The notes under the pieces were generated by a model. That model was not told where the DNA came from. It worked only from the letters and a program-made list of their open reading frames with translations, and did not search any database. Positions 1 through 7,649 of a stretch of DNA of 37,734 nt are shown here, one piece after another. Source of the DNA: Actinomycetota bacterium (lineage in GTDB: Bacteria; Actinomycetota; Actinomycetes; Streptosporangiales; Streptosporangiaceae). The translations under genes and the position numbers were made by a program. The stretch covers positions 1-37,734 of the forward strand of contig DAHVAN010000323.1 of assembly GCA_027314595.1 (NCBI GenBank), given 5' to 3'. Every line of letters starts with the position of its first letter. The first letter of the stretch is position 1.

Positions 1-1612
1 CGGCCGCGGCGAGTGCGGCGGCCGCGGCGGCCTCGCACTGGGCGAGGGTGTGTTCGGCCAGCTCGGCGCGGACATCGGCCAGCGCGGGCGGTGCCATCGA
101 CAGGCTGGTCACGCCGAGGCCTGCCAGCACGACGGCGAGCAGCGGGTCGCTGGCCGCCTCGCCGCAGATGCTCACCGGCTTTCCCGTCGCCCGGCCCGCG
201 GCCGCGGTCATCGCGATGAGCTGAAGCAGCGCGGGCTGCCACGGGTCGAGCAGCGAAGCGAGCGGGCCGGCCTGCCGGTCGGCGGCGAAGGTGTACTGGC
301 TCAGGTCGTTGGTTCCGACGGATACGAAATCGGCCTGTTCGATGATCTGTGCCGCGCGTAGCGCCGCGGCCGGGACCTCGATCATCACGCCGGCGACGGG
401 CAGGCCGTGCCCGTGGACCCGGTCCGCGAACGCGGCCGCCTCCGCGGGGACTGACACCATCGGGGCCATGACCCACACGTCGGCGCCGGTGTCCTTGGCC
501 GCGAGGGCCAGCGCTTCGAGCTGGGTGTCGAGCAGTGCCGGGAGGATGCTGTCCAGGCGCAGGCCGCGGATGCCGAGCGCCGGGTTGGGCTCGGCTTCCT
601 GCGACGCGAACGCCAGCGGCTTGTCCGCTCCGGCGTCCAGAGTGCGCACCACGACCTTGCGCCCGCGCATCCCGGCGAGGATCTCGGTGTAGGTGGCCCG
701 CTGCTCCTCACCGGACGGCTCCTCGCGGCGGTCGAGGAAGAGGAACTCGGTGCGCAGCAGCCCGATGCCCTCGGCCTCGGCGGCGATCACCGCCGGCACG
801 TCGGCGGGGCCGCCGATGTTGGCCAGCAGCTTAACCGGGTGGCCATCCCTGGTCCGGCCGGGGCCATGGGCGGCGCCGCGGCGCGCGGCGCGCTCGGCGC
901 GGCGGCGGGCGGCGCGGTCAAGCTCCTGCGGGGTGGGCTCGACGATGACCGTGCCGGCGGATCCGTCGACGGCCAGGACGGTCCCGTCGGCGACCGGCCC
1001 GATGCCGGGGCAGCAGACCACGGCGGGGATGCCGAGCGTCTTGGCCAGGATCGCGGTGTGGCTGGTAGGACCGCCGCGTTCGGTGACGATCGCGAGGACG
1101 GCGGCCGGATCGAGCGTCGCCGTGTCGGCGGGCGCGAGCTCGGCGGCCAGCAGAACGAACGGGTGGCCGGGCGCCGGGATGCCGGGCATCGGCTCGCCGA
1201 GCAGCAGCGCGACCGCGCGGTTGGCGATGTCGTCGAGGTCGGCGGCGCGTTCGGCGAGGTAGCCGCCGGCCGCGGTCAGCATCTCCCGGTAGCGGGCGAG
1301 CGCCTCGCTGACGGCCCACGCCGCGGCCCGGCCGGCTCCGGCGCGGCCGCGCACCTGGCCGGCGAGCGCTGGATCGCAGGCCATCAACGCCTGCGCCGCG
1401 AGAACGTCGGCGGCCTCACCGCTGGCGGCCGCCGCGCGGCCGCGGAGGAATTCGCCGACCGCGTCCAGTGCGGTGACGGCGCGCTGCGCCTCGGCCTGCG
1501 GGTCGGCGACTGCGGGCTCGGCGCCGGGCAGCTCCGGCGGGGTGCCCAGCCGCATGGCCGGCCCGGTCGCCCAGCCGGCGCTCACGCCGAGCCCGCGCAG
1601 CTCCTCGCTCAT
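1..1612 (-). CDS. ptsI: PTS enzyme I (phosphoenolpyruvate-protein phosphotransferase), 3' end cut by window
   Basis: Enzyme I takes phosphate from PEP and passes it to HPr, the first cytoplasmic step of the PTS. The frame is open from an ATG at 1612 to the window edge, giving about 537 of the usual ~550-570 residues, so only a short C-terminal piece is missing. Visible motifs are GGPTSHTAI with the phosphorylated His near residue 185, then the PEP-binding barrel signatures EGIGLLRTEFLF, NPALGIRGLR, GTNDLSQYT and CGEAASDP with the conserved Cys near residue 483. Its ATG overlaps the ptsH stop in an ATGA, so translation is probably coupled. It is the last gene seen in the fru operon. Family assignment is secure; the true C-terminus lies outside the window. 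Confidence 0.96.
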   Translation of the reverse strand, partial: MSEELRGLGVSAGWATGPAMRLGTPPELPGAEPAVADPQAEAQRAVTALDAVGEFLRGRAAAASGEAADVLAAQALMACDPALAGQVRGRAGAGRAAAWAVSEALARYREMLTAAGGYLAERAADLDDIANRAVALLLGEPMPGIPAPGHPFVLLAAELAPADTATLDPAAVLAIVTERGGPTSHTAILAKTLGIPAVVCCPGIGPVADGTVLAVDGSAGTVIVEPTPQELDRAARRRAERAARRGAAHGPGRTRDGHPVKLLANIGGPADVPAVIAAEAEGIGLLRTEFLFLDRREEPSGEEQRATYTEILAGMRGRKVVVRTLDAGADKPLAFASQEAEPNPALGIRGLRLDSILPALLDTQLEALALAAKDTGADVWVMAPMVSVPAEAAAFADRVHGHGLPVAGVMIEVPAAALRAAQIIEQADFVSVGTNDLSQYTFAADRQAGPLASLLDPWQPALLQLIAMTAAAGRATGKPVSICGEAASDPLLAVVLAGLGVTSLSMAPPALADVRAELAEHTLAQCEAAAAAALAAA

Positions 1613-1890
1613 GAGGGTGATCCTTCCGCGTCGTGGTTGGCCGCGACGATGGCGGCGAGGCCGTCGAGTACGGCATCGGCGCCGGATCCGTCGGCGGACA
1701 GTACGACCGTGTCACCGCCCCGGGCGTCCAGGCCGATGACGGACAGGATGGAGCGAGCGTCCACCGGCTCGCCGTCTGCCTTGGCGATGAAGACCGGGAC
1801 CGGGGCCTGGGCTGCGGCCTGCACGAACAGGGCCGCGGGGCGGGCGTGCAGCCCGACAGTGGATCCGACGATTACCTGACGCTGGGTCAT
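1609..1890 (-). CDS. ptsH: Phosphocarrier protein HPr
   Basis: This 93-residue HPr relays phosphate from enzyme I to the EIIA domain. The active His15 lies in GLHARPAA, and a serine near position 47 (ARSILSVIGL) sits where HPr kinase acts in Firmicutes, although such regulation is not expected here. The ATG at 1890 starts at MTQRQVIV. The reading frame runs further upstream, but that stretch is the EIIBC coding region in another frame. The start overlaps the EIIBC stop by ATGA, and the stop overlaps the ptsI start in the same way. In many actinomycetes ptsH stands apart from the fru genes, so a fully coupled fru-ptsH-ptsI unit is notable. Confidence 0.96.
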   Translation of the reverse strand: MTQRQVIVGSTVGLHARPAALFVQAAAQAPVPVFIAKADGEPVDARSILSVIGLDARGGDTVVLSADGSGADAVLDGLAAIVAANHDAEGSPS

Positions 1891-3479
1891 CACGCACCTA
1901 CCGCGACACGAGTGGCGTCCGGGACGCTGACGGTGTTCGCGGCGCTTCCGGCGTTCCCGGCGACCTCGGTGCGCCGCAGCGACTTGAGCGCGACCAGGCA
2001 GACGGCACTGACGACGATGCCCGCCACCATGGAGACGGCCCACAGGCCGGGATTGCCGATCAGGCCGATCACCCAGATGCCGCCGTGCGGTGCGAGCGAG
2101 GTCGCGCCGAACGCCATCGACAGTCCGCCGGTAACGGCGCTGCCCGCCATCAGCGACGGGATGACCCGCAGCGGGTCGCCGGCCGCGAACGGGATCGCGC
2201 CTTCGGTGATGAACGACAGGCCCAGCAGCCAGGCGGCCTCGCCCGCGGTGCGCTCGGCTCTGGTGAACAGCCTCCTGCGGGCGACGGACGCCAGGGCACA
2301 GGCGATCGGCGGCGTCATCCCGGCCGCCATCACGGCGGCCATGATCGTGGTGTCACCGCTGGCCAGGCTCGCCAGGCCGAAGGTGTAGGCGACCTTGTTG
2401 ACCGGGCCGCCCAGGTCGAAGGCCATCATCGCCCCGAGCAGCAGGCCGAGCACGGCCGCGTTGGTGCCGGACAGGCCGTGCAGCCAGTTCGTCATGGCGG
2501 TGGTGGCCGCGGCGACCGGGCGCCCGACGGCAACGGCCATGATCAGGCCGGCCACGGCCGTCGAGATCAGCGGGATCACCACGACGGGCATGATGCCGGC
2601 GAAGGCGCGCGGTACCCTGGGGCGCTTCAGCGCCATCACGATCGCACCGGCCAGCAGGCCGCCGATGAGGCCGCCGAGGAAGCCCGCGCCGGTCGCGGCG
2701 GCGATAAGGCCGGCCACGAATCCCGGGACCAGTCCCATCCGGTCGGCCATCGCGAACGCGATGAAGCCGGCCAGCACCGGCACCAGCATGAAGAACGCCA
2801 CCTTGCCGATGAGGAACAGCAGCCCGGCGATCCCGGCGGCATGCAGCACAGGGGCGACCGTGAAGCTCTCGATGCCGGTGACGGCCGCGGGGTAGCTGTG
2901 GCCGTGGAACGTGCCGCCGAAGACCTTCATGGCCACCTGCGGACCGCCGAGGATGAACGAGATCGCGATCAGGATCCCGCCTGCGGCGACGAACGGGATC
3001 ATGTAGCTCACGCCGGTCATCAGCCACTGCCGCAGCCGGGTGCCGAAGCGCGCGTCCTGGTCGACCTTGGTGGTCAGGCCCCCGGACGCCGCGCCGGCCG
3101 GGCCGGCCGGGGCGACGGGGCTCGCGGCGGATGATCCGGCGGCCGTCACCGCCGCAGAGGTTCCGGCCGTGGCGGCCTCGGCGGCCTTGAGAGCCTCGGC
3201 GATCAGCCCCGGGCCGTCGTTGATGGCGCGCTTGACCGGGGCGGTGACCAGCGGCTTGCCGGCGAAGCGCTCCCGGTTGCGCACCTCCACGTCGGCGGCG
3301 AAGATGACCGCGTCCGCGGCGGCGATGACGTCGGCGGGAATCGGGTCCGCGCCGGCCGCCCCCTGTGTCTCCACGGTGACGGAATGTCCGGCTGCCGCGG
3401 CGGCCTGCTCGATCGATTCGGCGGCCATGTAGGTGTGTGCGATGCCAGTGGGGCAGGAGGTCACGGCGACGAGTTTCAT
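1890..3479 (-). CDS. fruA: PTS fructose transporter subunit EIIBC
   Basis: A 529-residue membrane permease that imports fructose and phosphorylates it to fructose 1-phosphate. Residues 1-100 are the EIIB domain, with the phosphorylated Cys9 in the typical CPTGIAHT motif. A Gly/Ala/Pro-rich linker follows at about 105-135, then the EIIC domain (about 138-515) with many hydrophobic spans, including FVAAGGILIAISFILGG and a PVNKVAYTFG loop. In many relatives EIIA is fused to this protein, whereas here EIIA is a separate gene immediately upstream. The ATG at 3479 overlaps the EIIA stop. Substrate specificity for fructose is supported by the fruK and fruR neighbours. Confidence 0.94.
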   Translation of the reverse strand: MKLVAVTSCPTGIAHTYMAAESIEQAAAAAGHSVTVETQGAAGADPIPADVIAAADAVIFAADVEVRNRERFAGKPLVTAPVKRAINDGPGLIAEALKAAEAATAGTSAAVTAAGSSAASPVAPAGPAGAASGGLTTKVDQDARFGTRLRQWLMTGVSYMIPFVAAGGILIAISFILGGPQVAMKVFGGTFHGHSYPAAVTGIESFTVAPVLHAAGIAGLLFLIGKVAFFMLVPVLAGFIAFAMADRMGLVPGFVAGLIAAATGAGFLGGLIGGLLAGAIVMALKRPRVPRAFAGIMPVVVIPLISTAVAGLIMAVAVGRPVAAATTAMTNWLHGLSGTNAAVLGLLLGAMMAFDLGGPVNKVAYTFGLASLASGDTTIMAAVMAAGMTPPIACALASVARRRLFTRAERTAGEAAWLLGLSFITEGAIPFAAGDPLRVIPSLMAGSAVTGGLSMAFGATSLAPHGGIWVIGLIGNPGLWAVSMVAGIVVSAVCLVALKSLRRTEVAGNAGSAANTVSVPDATRVAVGA

Positions 3480-3931
3480 GACCCGAGCACCTCTTTCGTG
3501 ACGATATCCACGACTGCCTGAGCGTCGGGAGCGGTGGCGAGCGCCTCGCGGAACGAGGCGTGGACGAGACGGCGGGCGAGCGCCGCGAGAATGGTCATGT
3601 GCTGGGCGCCGCCGCCCTCCGGCGCGGCGATCAGGAAGATGAGGTGCGCGGGGCCGTCGGCGGCGCCGTAGTCCACGCCCGCCTTGCTCCGCGCGAACGC
3701 CAGGGTCGGCTCGGCGACGAAGGCCGAACGGGCGTGCGGGATGCCGATGCCTCCCTCGATTCCTGTCGGCATCTGCCGCTCGCGCGCTGACACGTCGGCG
3801 AGGAAGCCGTCAAGGTCGGTGACCCGTCCCTGGCTGGCAAGCAACTGCGCGAGCCGCCGGGTGGCAACCTGGCGGCTGTCGGCCTCCAGGCTGAGATCGA
3901 CAAGGGCCGGTGTGATGATCGCGGTGGTCAT
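3476..3931 (-). CDS. PTS fructose-specific EIIA component
   Basis: This 151-residue cytoplasmic EIIA accepts phosphate from HPr and gives it to the EIIB Cys. The active His66 lies in GIEGGIGIPHAR, a typical fructose/mannitol-class EIIA site, and the rest fits the PTS_EIIA_2 fold (LIFLIAAPEGGGAQHMTILAALARRL). The ATG at 3931 is preceded by a GGAGC ribosome site. The gene lies 9 bp after fruK and overlaps the EIIBC gene by 4 bp. It is a stand-alone EIIA rather than part of an EIIABC fusion. Confidence 0.93.
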   Translation of the reverse strand: MTTAIITPALVDLSLEADSRQVATRRLAQLLASQGRVTDLDGFLADVSARERQMPTGIEGGIGIPHARSAFVAEPTLAFARSKAGVDYGAADGPAHLIFLIAAPEGGGAQHMTILAALARRLVHASFREALATAPDAQAVVDIVTKEVLGS

Positions 3932-3940
3932 GGCTGCTCC

Positions 3941-4936
3941 TTACAGCCGGGCAGCGAGGTCGCCGCCCGCCAGGTCGAGATCGGTCAGGTCGGTGACGCG
4001 GACGCCGGCGCGGCTGACGTCGCCAGGGCCGGGCATGCCGGAGCCGGGCAGAGCCGCCGCCGCGCTTCCCCAGGCAACCGCTTCGGCCAGGGCGCCGGGT
4101 CCGCCGAAGCCGTCGGCACCGTCGGCACCGTCGGCACCGGGGGCGGCGGATGCGGCGGCCAGGTACCCGGCCAGGAGCGCATCGCCGGCTCCGACGGTGC
4201 TGCGCGGCTCGATCGCCGCCGCGGTGGCGTGCCAGACGGCATCCCGGCGGACGAGCACGGCGCCGGCCGGGCCGAGGCTGGTGAGAACCGTGTGCACGCC
4301 GCTGTCGACAAGGGTCCGCGCGGCGCCGACGACATCCCCGATGGTGTCGATGGGGCGGCCGGCGAGCTCGGCGAGCTCCTCCCTGTTCGGCTTGACGAGG
4401 TCGGGTCGCGCGCCGATCGCCCTGGCCAGCGGCCGCCCGGAGCTGTCGATCGCTATCTTGGGCCCGGTGCCGCGCAGCCGCTCGATGATTGCGGCGTACC
4501 AGTCGGCCGGGGCGCCCGGGGACAGGCTGCCGGACAGCACGACCCACTGCGCGGCGCAGGCAGCGTCGCAGACTGCGGCCGCGAGCGCGTCGAGCTCGTG
4601 CCGGGACAGGCGCGGCCCGGGCTCGTTCAGCTTGGTAGTGGTGCCGTCGGCCTCAACGACAGTGACATTGGCCCGGATGGAGCCGGCGATGCGGACAGTG
4701 AGCAGGTCCAGCTCGGCGCTCGCCAGCAGGGCCTCGAGCTGGGCGCCCTCGGCGCCCCCGCTGGGCAGCACGGCCTTCGCCTTGCGGCCGTGCGCGGCAA
4801 GCGCCCTGGCCACGTTGACGCCCTTGCCGCCCGCGTCCACCCGGCTGGCCCGGGCGCGGATGACGGTTCCGGGCCGCAGCGCGGCGACCTCGATCGTCCG
4901 GTCCACGCTCGGGTTGGCGGTCAGTGTGACGATCAT
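3941..4936 (-). CDS. fruK: 1-phosphofructokinase
   Basis: A PfkB-family sugar kinase (331 residues) that converts fructose 1-phosphate and ATP to fructose 1,6-bisphosphate, feeding PTS-imported fructose into glycolysis. The PfkB signatures are present: GGKGVNVARAL at about 36-46 and STVGAGDALLAGYL with the catalytic Asp at about 252. A short in-frame GAD/GGT-type triplet repeat (ADGADGADG, near residue 266) is low complexity and probably a surface loop. The ATG at 4936 overlaps the fruR stop by ATGA. Fructose 1-phosphate, its substrate, is also the usual effector of FruR-type repressors. Confidence 0.95.
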   Translation of the reverse strand: MIVTLTANPSVDRTIEVAALRPGTVIRARASRVDAGGKGVNVARALAAHGRKAKAVLPSGGAEGAQLEALLASAELDLLTVRIAGSIRANVTVVEADGTTTKLNEPGPRLSRHELDALAAAVCDAACAAQWVVLSGSLSPGAPADWYAAIIERLRGTGPKIAIDSSGRPLARAIGARPDLVKPNREELAELAGRPIDTIGDVVGAARTLVDSGVHTVLTSLGPAGAVLVRRDAVWHATAAAIEPRSTVGAGDALLAGYLAAASAAPGADGADGADGFGGPGALAEAVAWGSAAAALPGSGMPGPGDVSRAGVRVTDLTDLDLAGGDLAARL

Positions 4937-5694
4937 GCCCGCACCACCCGCAGGCCGGCCGATTCCAGCTCCGCGACCAGGTCGTCGTGGGCGCCCGTGT
5001 CGGTGATGAGCGTGTCGATCTCGGTCAGCTCGCCGAAGCGGGCGAAATAGTCGGCGCCGAGCTTGCTGTGGTCGGCGACGACCACCGGCCTGCGCGCCGC
5101 ACGGATCATGGCCCGCTTGGCCGCCGCCTCGGCCTGGTCGGGCGTGGTCAGGCCGTGGGCGGCGGAGACGCCGTTGGCGCCGAGGAACGCGACGTCGACG
5201 CGGATGCTCGCCAGCGCGTTCGCGGTCCAGTCACCGACCGCCGCCAGCGTGCGGGACCGCACGCGTCCGCCGGTCATCAGCACCTGCAGGTTGGGCCGGA
5301 CGGACAGGGTCAGGGCGATCGGCAGCGAGTTGGTGACCACGGTGAGCTCACAGTCGAGCGGCAGCATCTCCGCGATCCGGGCCGTGGTGGTGCCCGAGTC
5401 GAGCAGGATCGCCCCCTCCACCGGAAGCTCGGCGACCGCCGCCTTCGCGATCCGGTCCTTTTCCTCCAGGTTGCGCTCGGCGCGCTGGCCGACCGCGGGC
5501 TCGAAGCCCAGCCGGTCGACCGGGATGGCGCCGCCGTGCACACGGCGCAGCAGCCCCTGCCGCTCCAGGGAGGTCAGGTCCCGCCGCACCGTCTCAGGGG
5601 TCACCCCAAGCTCAGCGGCAAGCGCCGTGACCTCGACCCGGCCCTCGGACCTGGCTCGGGCGACGATCAGCTGAATCCGCTCCTCCGCGTACAC
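4933..5694 (-). CDS. fruR: DeoR-family transcriptional regulator of the fru operon
   Basis: A 253-residue DeoR-family repressor. The N-terminal winged helix-turn-helix (about 1-58, with VTPETVRRDLTSLERQGLLRRVHGGA) is followed by a sugar-phosphate sensing domain of the isomerase-like DeoRC type (EGAILLDSGTTTARIAEML, with VVADHSKLG near the C-terminus). The start is GTG at 5694, with an AGAGGTGA ribosome site about 6 bases upstream. As first gene of the operon it probably represses its own promoter and is released by fructose 1-phosphate. This regulation is inferred from the family, from position and from repeats around the promoter; no binding is shown. Confidence 0.9.
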   Translation of the reverse strand: MYAEERIQLIVARARSEGRVEVTALAAELGVTPETVRRDLTSLERQGLLRRVHGGAIPVDRLGFEPAVGQRAERNLEEKDRIAKAAVAELPVEGAILLDSGTTTARIAEMLPLDCELTVVTNSLPIALTLSVRPNLQVLMTGGRVRSRTLAAVGDWTANALASIRVDVAFLGANGVSAAHGLTTPDQAEAAAKRAMIRAARRPVVVADHSKLGADYFARFGELTEIDTLITDTGAHDDLVAELESAGLRVVRA

Positions 5695-5702
5695 GCCTGA
5701 TC

Positions 5703-5724
5703 ACCTCTGTTTCACCTTTGTTTC
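5703..5724 (-). promoter_or_regulatory. Tandem 11-bp repeat, likely FruR operator (downstream pair)
   Basis: Two adjacent 11-base units on the minus strand read GAAACAAAGGT (5724-5714) and GAAACAGAGGT (5713-5703), differing at one base. They repeat at exactly one helical turn and cover the expected transcription start and the ribosome site, a good position for a repressor. Assigning them to FruR is inference. Confidence 0.55.
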
Positions 5725-5728
5725 CTTA

Positions 5729-5757
5729 GTTTTACGCCCGAGTCAGATGTATGTCAA
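5729..5757 (-). promoter_or_regulatory. fru operon promoter (-35 TTGACA, -10 TAAAAC)
   Basis: Read on the minus strand, TTGACA (5757-5752) is followed by a 17-base spacer and TAAAAC (5734-5729). This is a near-consensus housekeeping promoter whose start would fall near 5722, about 30 bases before the fruR GTG. It is unusually close to consensus for such GC-rich DNA and drives the whole fruR-to-ptsI unit. Confidence 0.7.
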
Positions 5758-5770
5758 GAGTAACCGGGCA

Positions 5771-5804
5771 GAAAAACAGGGAACCAGACATGAAACACAG
5801 GGAA
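5771..5804 (+). promoter_or_regulatory. Pair of 13-bp repeats upstream of the fru promoter
   Basis: GAAAAACAGGGAA (5771-5783) and GAAACACAGGGAA (5792-5804) lie 21 bases apart, two helical turns. They resemble the downstream 11-base units (GAAACA-AGG core) but are on the other strand. Together the two pairs bracket the promoter and could allow a DNA loop. The assignment is inferred. Confidence 0.45.
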
Positions 5805-5867
5805 GCAGAAGCAAGCGAATGCGTCAGGCGGGTGCCAGCGCACCCCCGCCACCCGGCTCCGCCAGGG

Positions 5868-6626
5868 TCAGGCCAGGCGGTACAGGACGGGCATGGCGGC
5901 GACGTGATTGGCTTTCAGGTTCGCGAGCATGTAGCTGCGGAACGTCTTCTTGGGCAGCTGGCGGGCCGCGAAAGCCGCCAGGTTGCCGTCCCAGCGAGCG
6001 TGGTTGATCAGGATGTAGTCGGATTGCTCGCCTTCGAGCGGTTCGAGCAGCGTCGCGCTGTTCAGCCCGGTCTCGGCCGCGTACCAGCCGGACAGGTACT
6101 CCCAGAGTTCGGCGGCCAGGCCAGGGTCCTCGCCGACGAAATAGTTGAAGATGAACAGGCCCGGACGGCTCTTGTCCACGTCGCCTACCCGGCGTACGTT
6201 GCGCGCCGCGACCTGGTGCACTCGGCGCGCCTTCTCGGTGAGCGTCGCGGCCAGCTCCTGGTAGGCAGGACTCTCGCGTACCTCCCCCGCGGCGCCTGGA
6301 GAGACCGTCTCGACCAGGACCACCACATCGAACCACGGGGGCCGCAGCCGCGCCGACTGGCCCATGGCGTCACCGCCAGGCGGAGCGAACCCAAGGGCGT
6401 CGTACACGGTGACAGTCTCGACGGCCTCGAGTTCGGCCAGCCGCCTGGCCTGCCACTTGAGGGCTCCGAACAGCTGCTGCTTGTCCCTGCTCCGGCGCAG
6501 CACCGGACCGGGCCAGTGTGCCGCCTCCACGTCGCCGGCCAGATGCAGGTACCCCAGCGGCGCGGGCTCAATGAGGTGAACCCTGCCATACCGAGAATCT
6601 TCGCTGACGAGCCGAACTGGCATCAT
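5868..6626 (-). CDS. Conserved hypothetical protein, EthD/Dabb-like fold suspected
   Basis: A 252-residue soluble protein that I do not recognise by name. It has no signal peptide or membrane span. Two halves each carry a pattern seen in ferredoxin-like alpha-beta barrels: FDVVVLVETVSPGAAGEVRE followed by a helix (about 100-135), and PGLFIFNYFVGEDPGLAAELW followed by WYAAETGLNSATLLEPLEG (about 155-205). It ends in an aromatic and basic stretch. Such a two-fold repeat would fit an EthD- or Dabb-like fold, but this is a guess from pattern only. The start is one of two adjacent ATGs (6626 or 6623) behind an AAGGGGG ribosome site. It lies upstream of the lipid genes and may be transcribed with the MerR gene. 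Confidence 0.6.
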   Translation of the reverse strand: MMPVRLVSEDSRYGRVHLIEPAPLGYLHLAGDVEAAHWPGPVLRRSRDKQQLFGALKWQARRLAELEAVETVTVYDALGFAPPGGDAMGQSARLRPPWFDVVVLVETVSPGAAGEVRESPAYQELAATLTEKARRVHQVAARNVRRVGDVDKSRPGLFIFNYFVGEDPGLAAELWEYLSGWYAAETGLNSATLLEPLEGEQSDYILINHARWDGNLAAFAARQLPKKTFRSYMLANLKANHVAAMPVLYRLA

Positions 6627-6796
6627 GCCCCCTTAGCCCGCTGGGCCCTGAGCGCGCGCCCAGCCAGTCTGTCCGCCTCCCGTTGCTGCTACGGTAGCCC
6701 CGGCCCGCGACCCACGCGCATGCGGGGACTGCTTGAAACGCCGGACCAGCCCGTGTCCCGCCGCCTGGCGCGGTGAAGCCGGGATGGGGGCGGCGT

Positions 6797-7555
6797 TCAC
6801 GCCGGCTGCTCTGCCTCGGCGGGCGCCTGATGGCCGAGCGCCGCGGCGAGATCGCCCAGCGCGTCCTGGACCTGCTGGGACATCGCCTGGGCGAGCATGG
6901 CGTCGAGCACTACCTGGGCCAGCGGCCGCAGCCGCCGGACGATGGCCGCCACCTCGGCGACGTTCTCGCCCTGCAGCGCGCCGTCCCGCAGGCGGGCGAT
7001 GACCACCTGGCCCGCCACCGTGGCAGCCATGTCACGCGCGGCCGCGTCCACATGCGCCCGGAGCCGTTCGGCCAGGTCGAGCACGTCCGGCAGCGTCATG
7101 CCTGCCGCCACCATTTCGGCACCCGCGCTCAGCAGCCTGGGGCTGGGCACACGGTAGCGCCCGCCGTCCGGCTCCAGCATGCCGAGCGCCACGGCCCGGG
7201 CCCGGTTTTCCGCGGTGTCCTCGGCGCCGAAAGACGCCCTCAGCTGTTCACCGGTCAGGTAGCCGGGCACCTCATCGGACCAGGGATCGGCGACGGCCGA
7301 CTCCAGGTCGAGGATCTCGGCCAGGTTCCCGCCGCGTTCCCAGACGGCGAGCATCTCGCCGATGTTGGCGAACGTGTAGCCGCGCTTGAGCAACTGCCCG
7401 ATGAGCCGCAGGCGGGACAGGTGAGCATCGGTGTAGATGCCCACCCGCCCGTCGCGGCGGGGCGGGGCGAGCAGGCCCCGATCCTGGTAGACGCGGACGT
7501 TTCTGACGGTGGTCGCCGCCAGCCGTGCCAGCTCGTCGATGCGGTACTCGCGCAT
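6797..7555 (-). CDS. MerR-family transcriptional regulator
   Basis: A 252-residue regulator beginning MREYRIDELARLAATTVRNVRVYQDRGLL, the usual MerR winged-helix start, with a dimerising helix after about residue 70. The C-terminal part (about 100-250) is a long helical domain with no Cys cluster, so metal sensing is unlikely and a small lipophilic effector is more plausible. An in-frame TTG at 7621 would add 22 residues with no MerR character, so I prefer ATG 7555. No clear ribosome site precedes either. The gene is divergent from the SDR-monooxygenase pair and probably controls it through the shared 94-bp intergenic region. Confidence 0.85.
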   Translation of the reverse strand: MREYRIDELARLAATTVRNVRVYQDRGLLAPPRRDGRVGIYTDAHLSRLRLIGQLLKRGYTFANIGEMLAVWERGGNLAEILDLESAVADPWSDEVPGYLTGEQLRASFGAEDTAENRARAVALGMLEPDGGRYRVPSPRLLSAGAEMVAAGMTLPDVLDLAERLRAHVDAAARDMAATVAGQVVIARLRDGALQGENVAEVAAIVRRLRPLAQVVLDAMLAQAMSQQVQDALGDLAAALGHQAPAEAEQPA

Positions 7556-7607
7556 GCCCCTCACGCTATGAGACGCTGCCGGGTTCGAGTCAGCGAACGC
7601 TACTCGC

Positions 7608-7636
7608 TTGTATTGAGACAATGAACATTGTAACGT
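7608..7636 (+). promoter_or_regulatory. Putative SDR promoter with MerR-type dyad in the spacer
   Basis: TTGTAT (7608-7613) and TAACGT (7631-7636) are separated by 17 bases. The spacer and -10 edge contain a perfect dyad, ACAATG-AA-CATTGT (7618-7631). MerR regulators bind dyads placed between -35 and -10, so this is a natural candidate site for the divergent MerR gene. The assignment is inferred from position and symmetry. Confidence 0.45.
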
Positions 7637-7649
7637 TCACCGTGTCTTT

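Noticed and set aside
7556..7621. N-terminal extension of the MerR protein from TTG 7621
   Set aside because: The added 22 residues have no MerR character and would overlap the candidate promoter and dyad of the divergent SDR gene.
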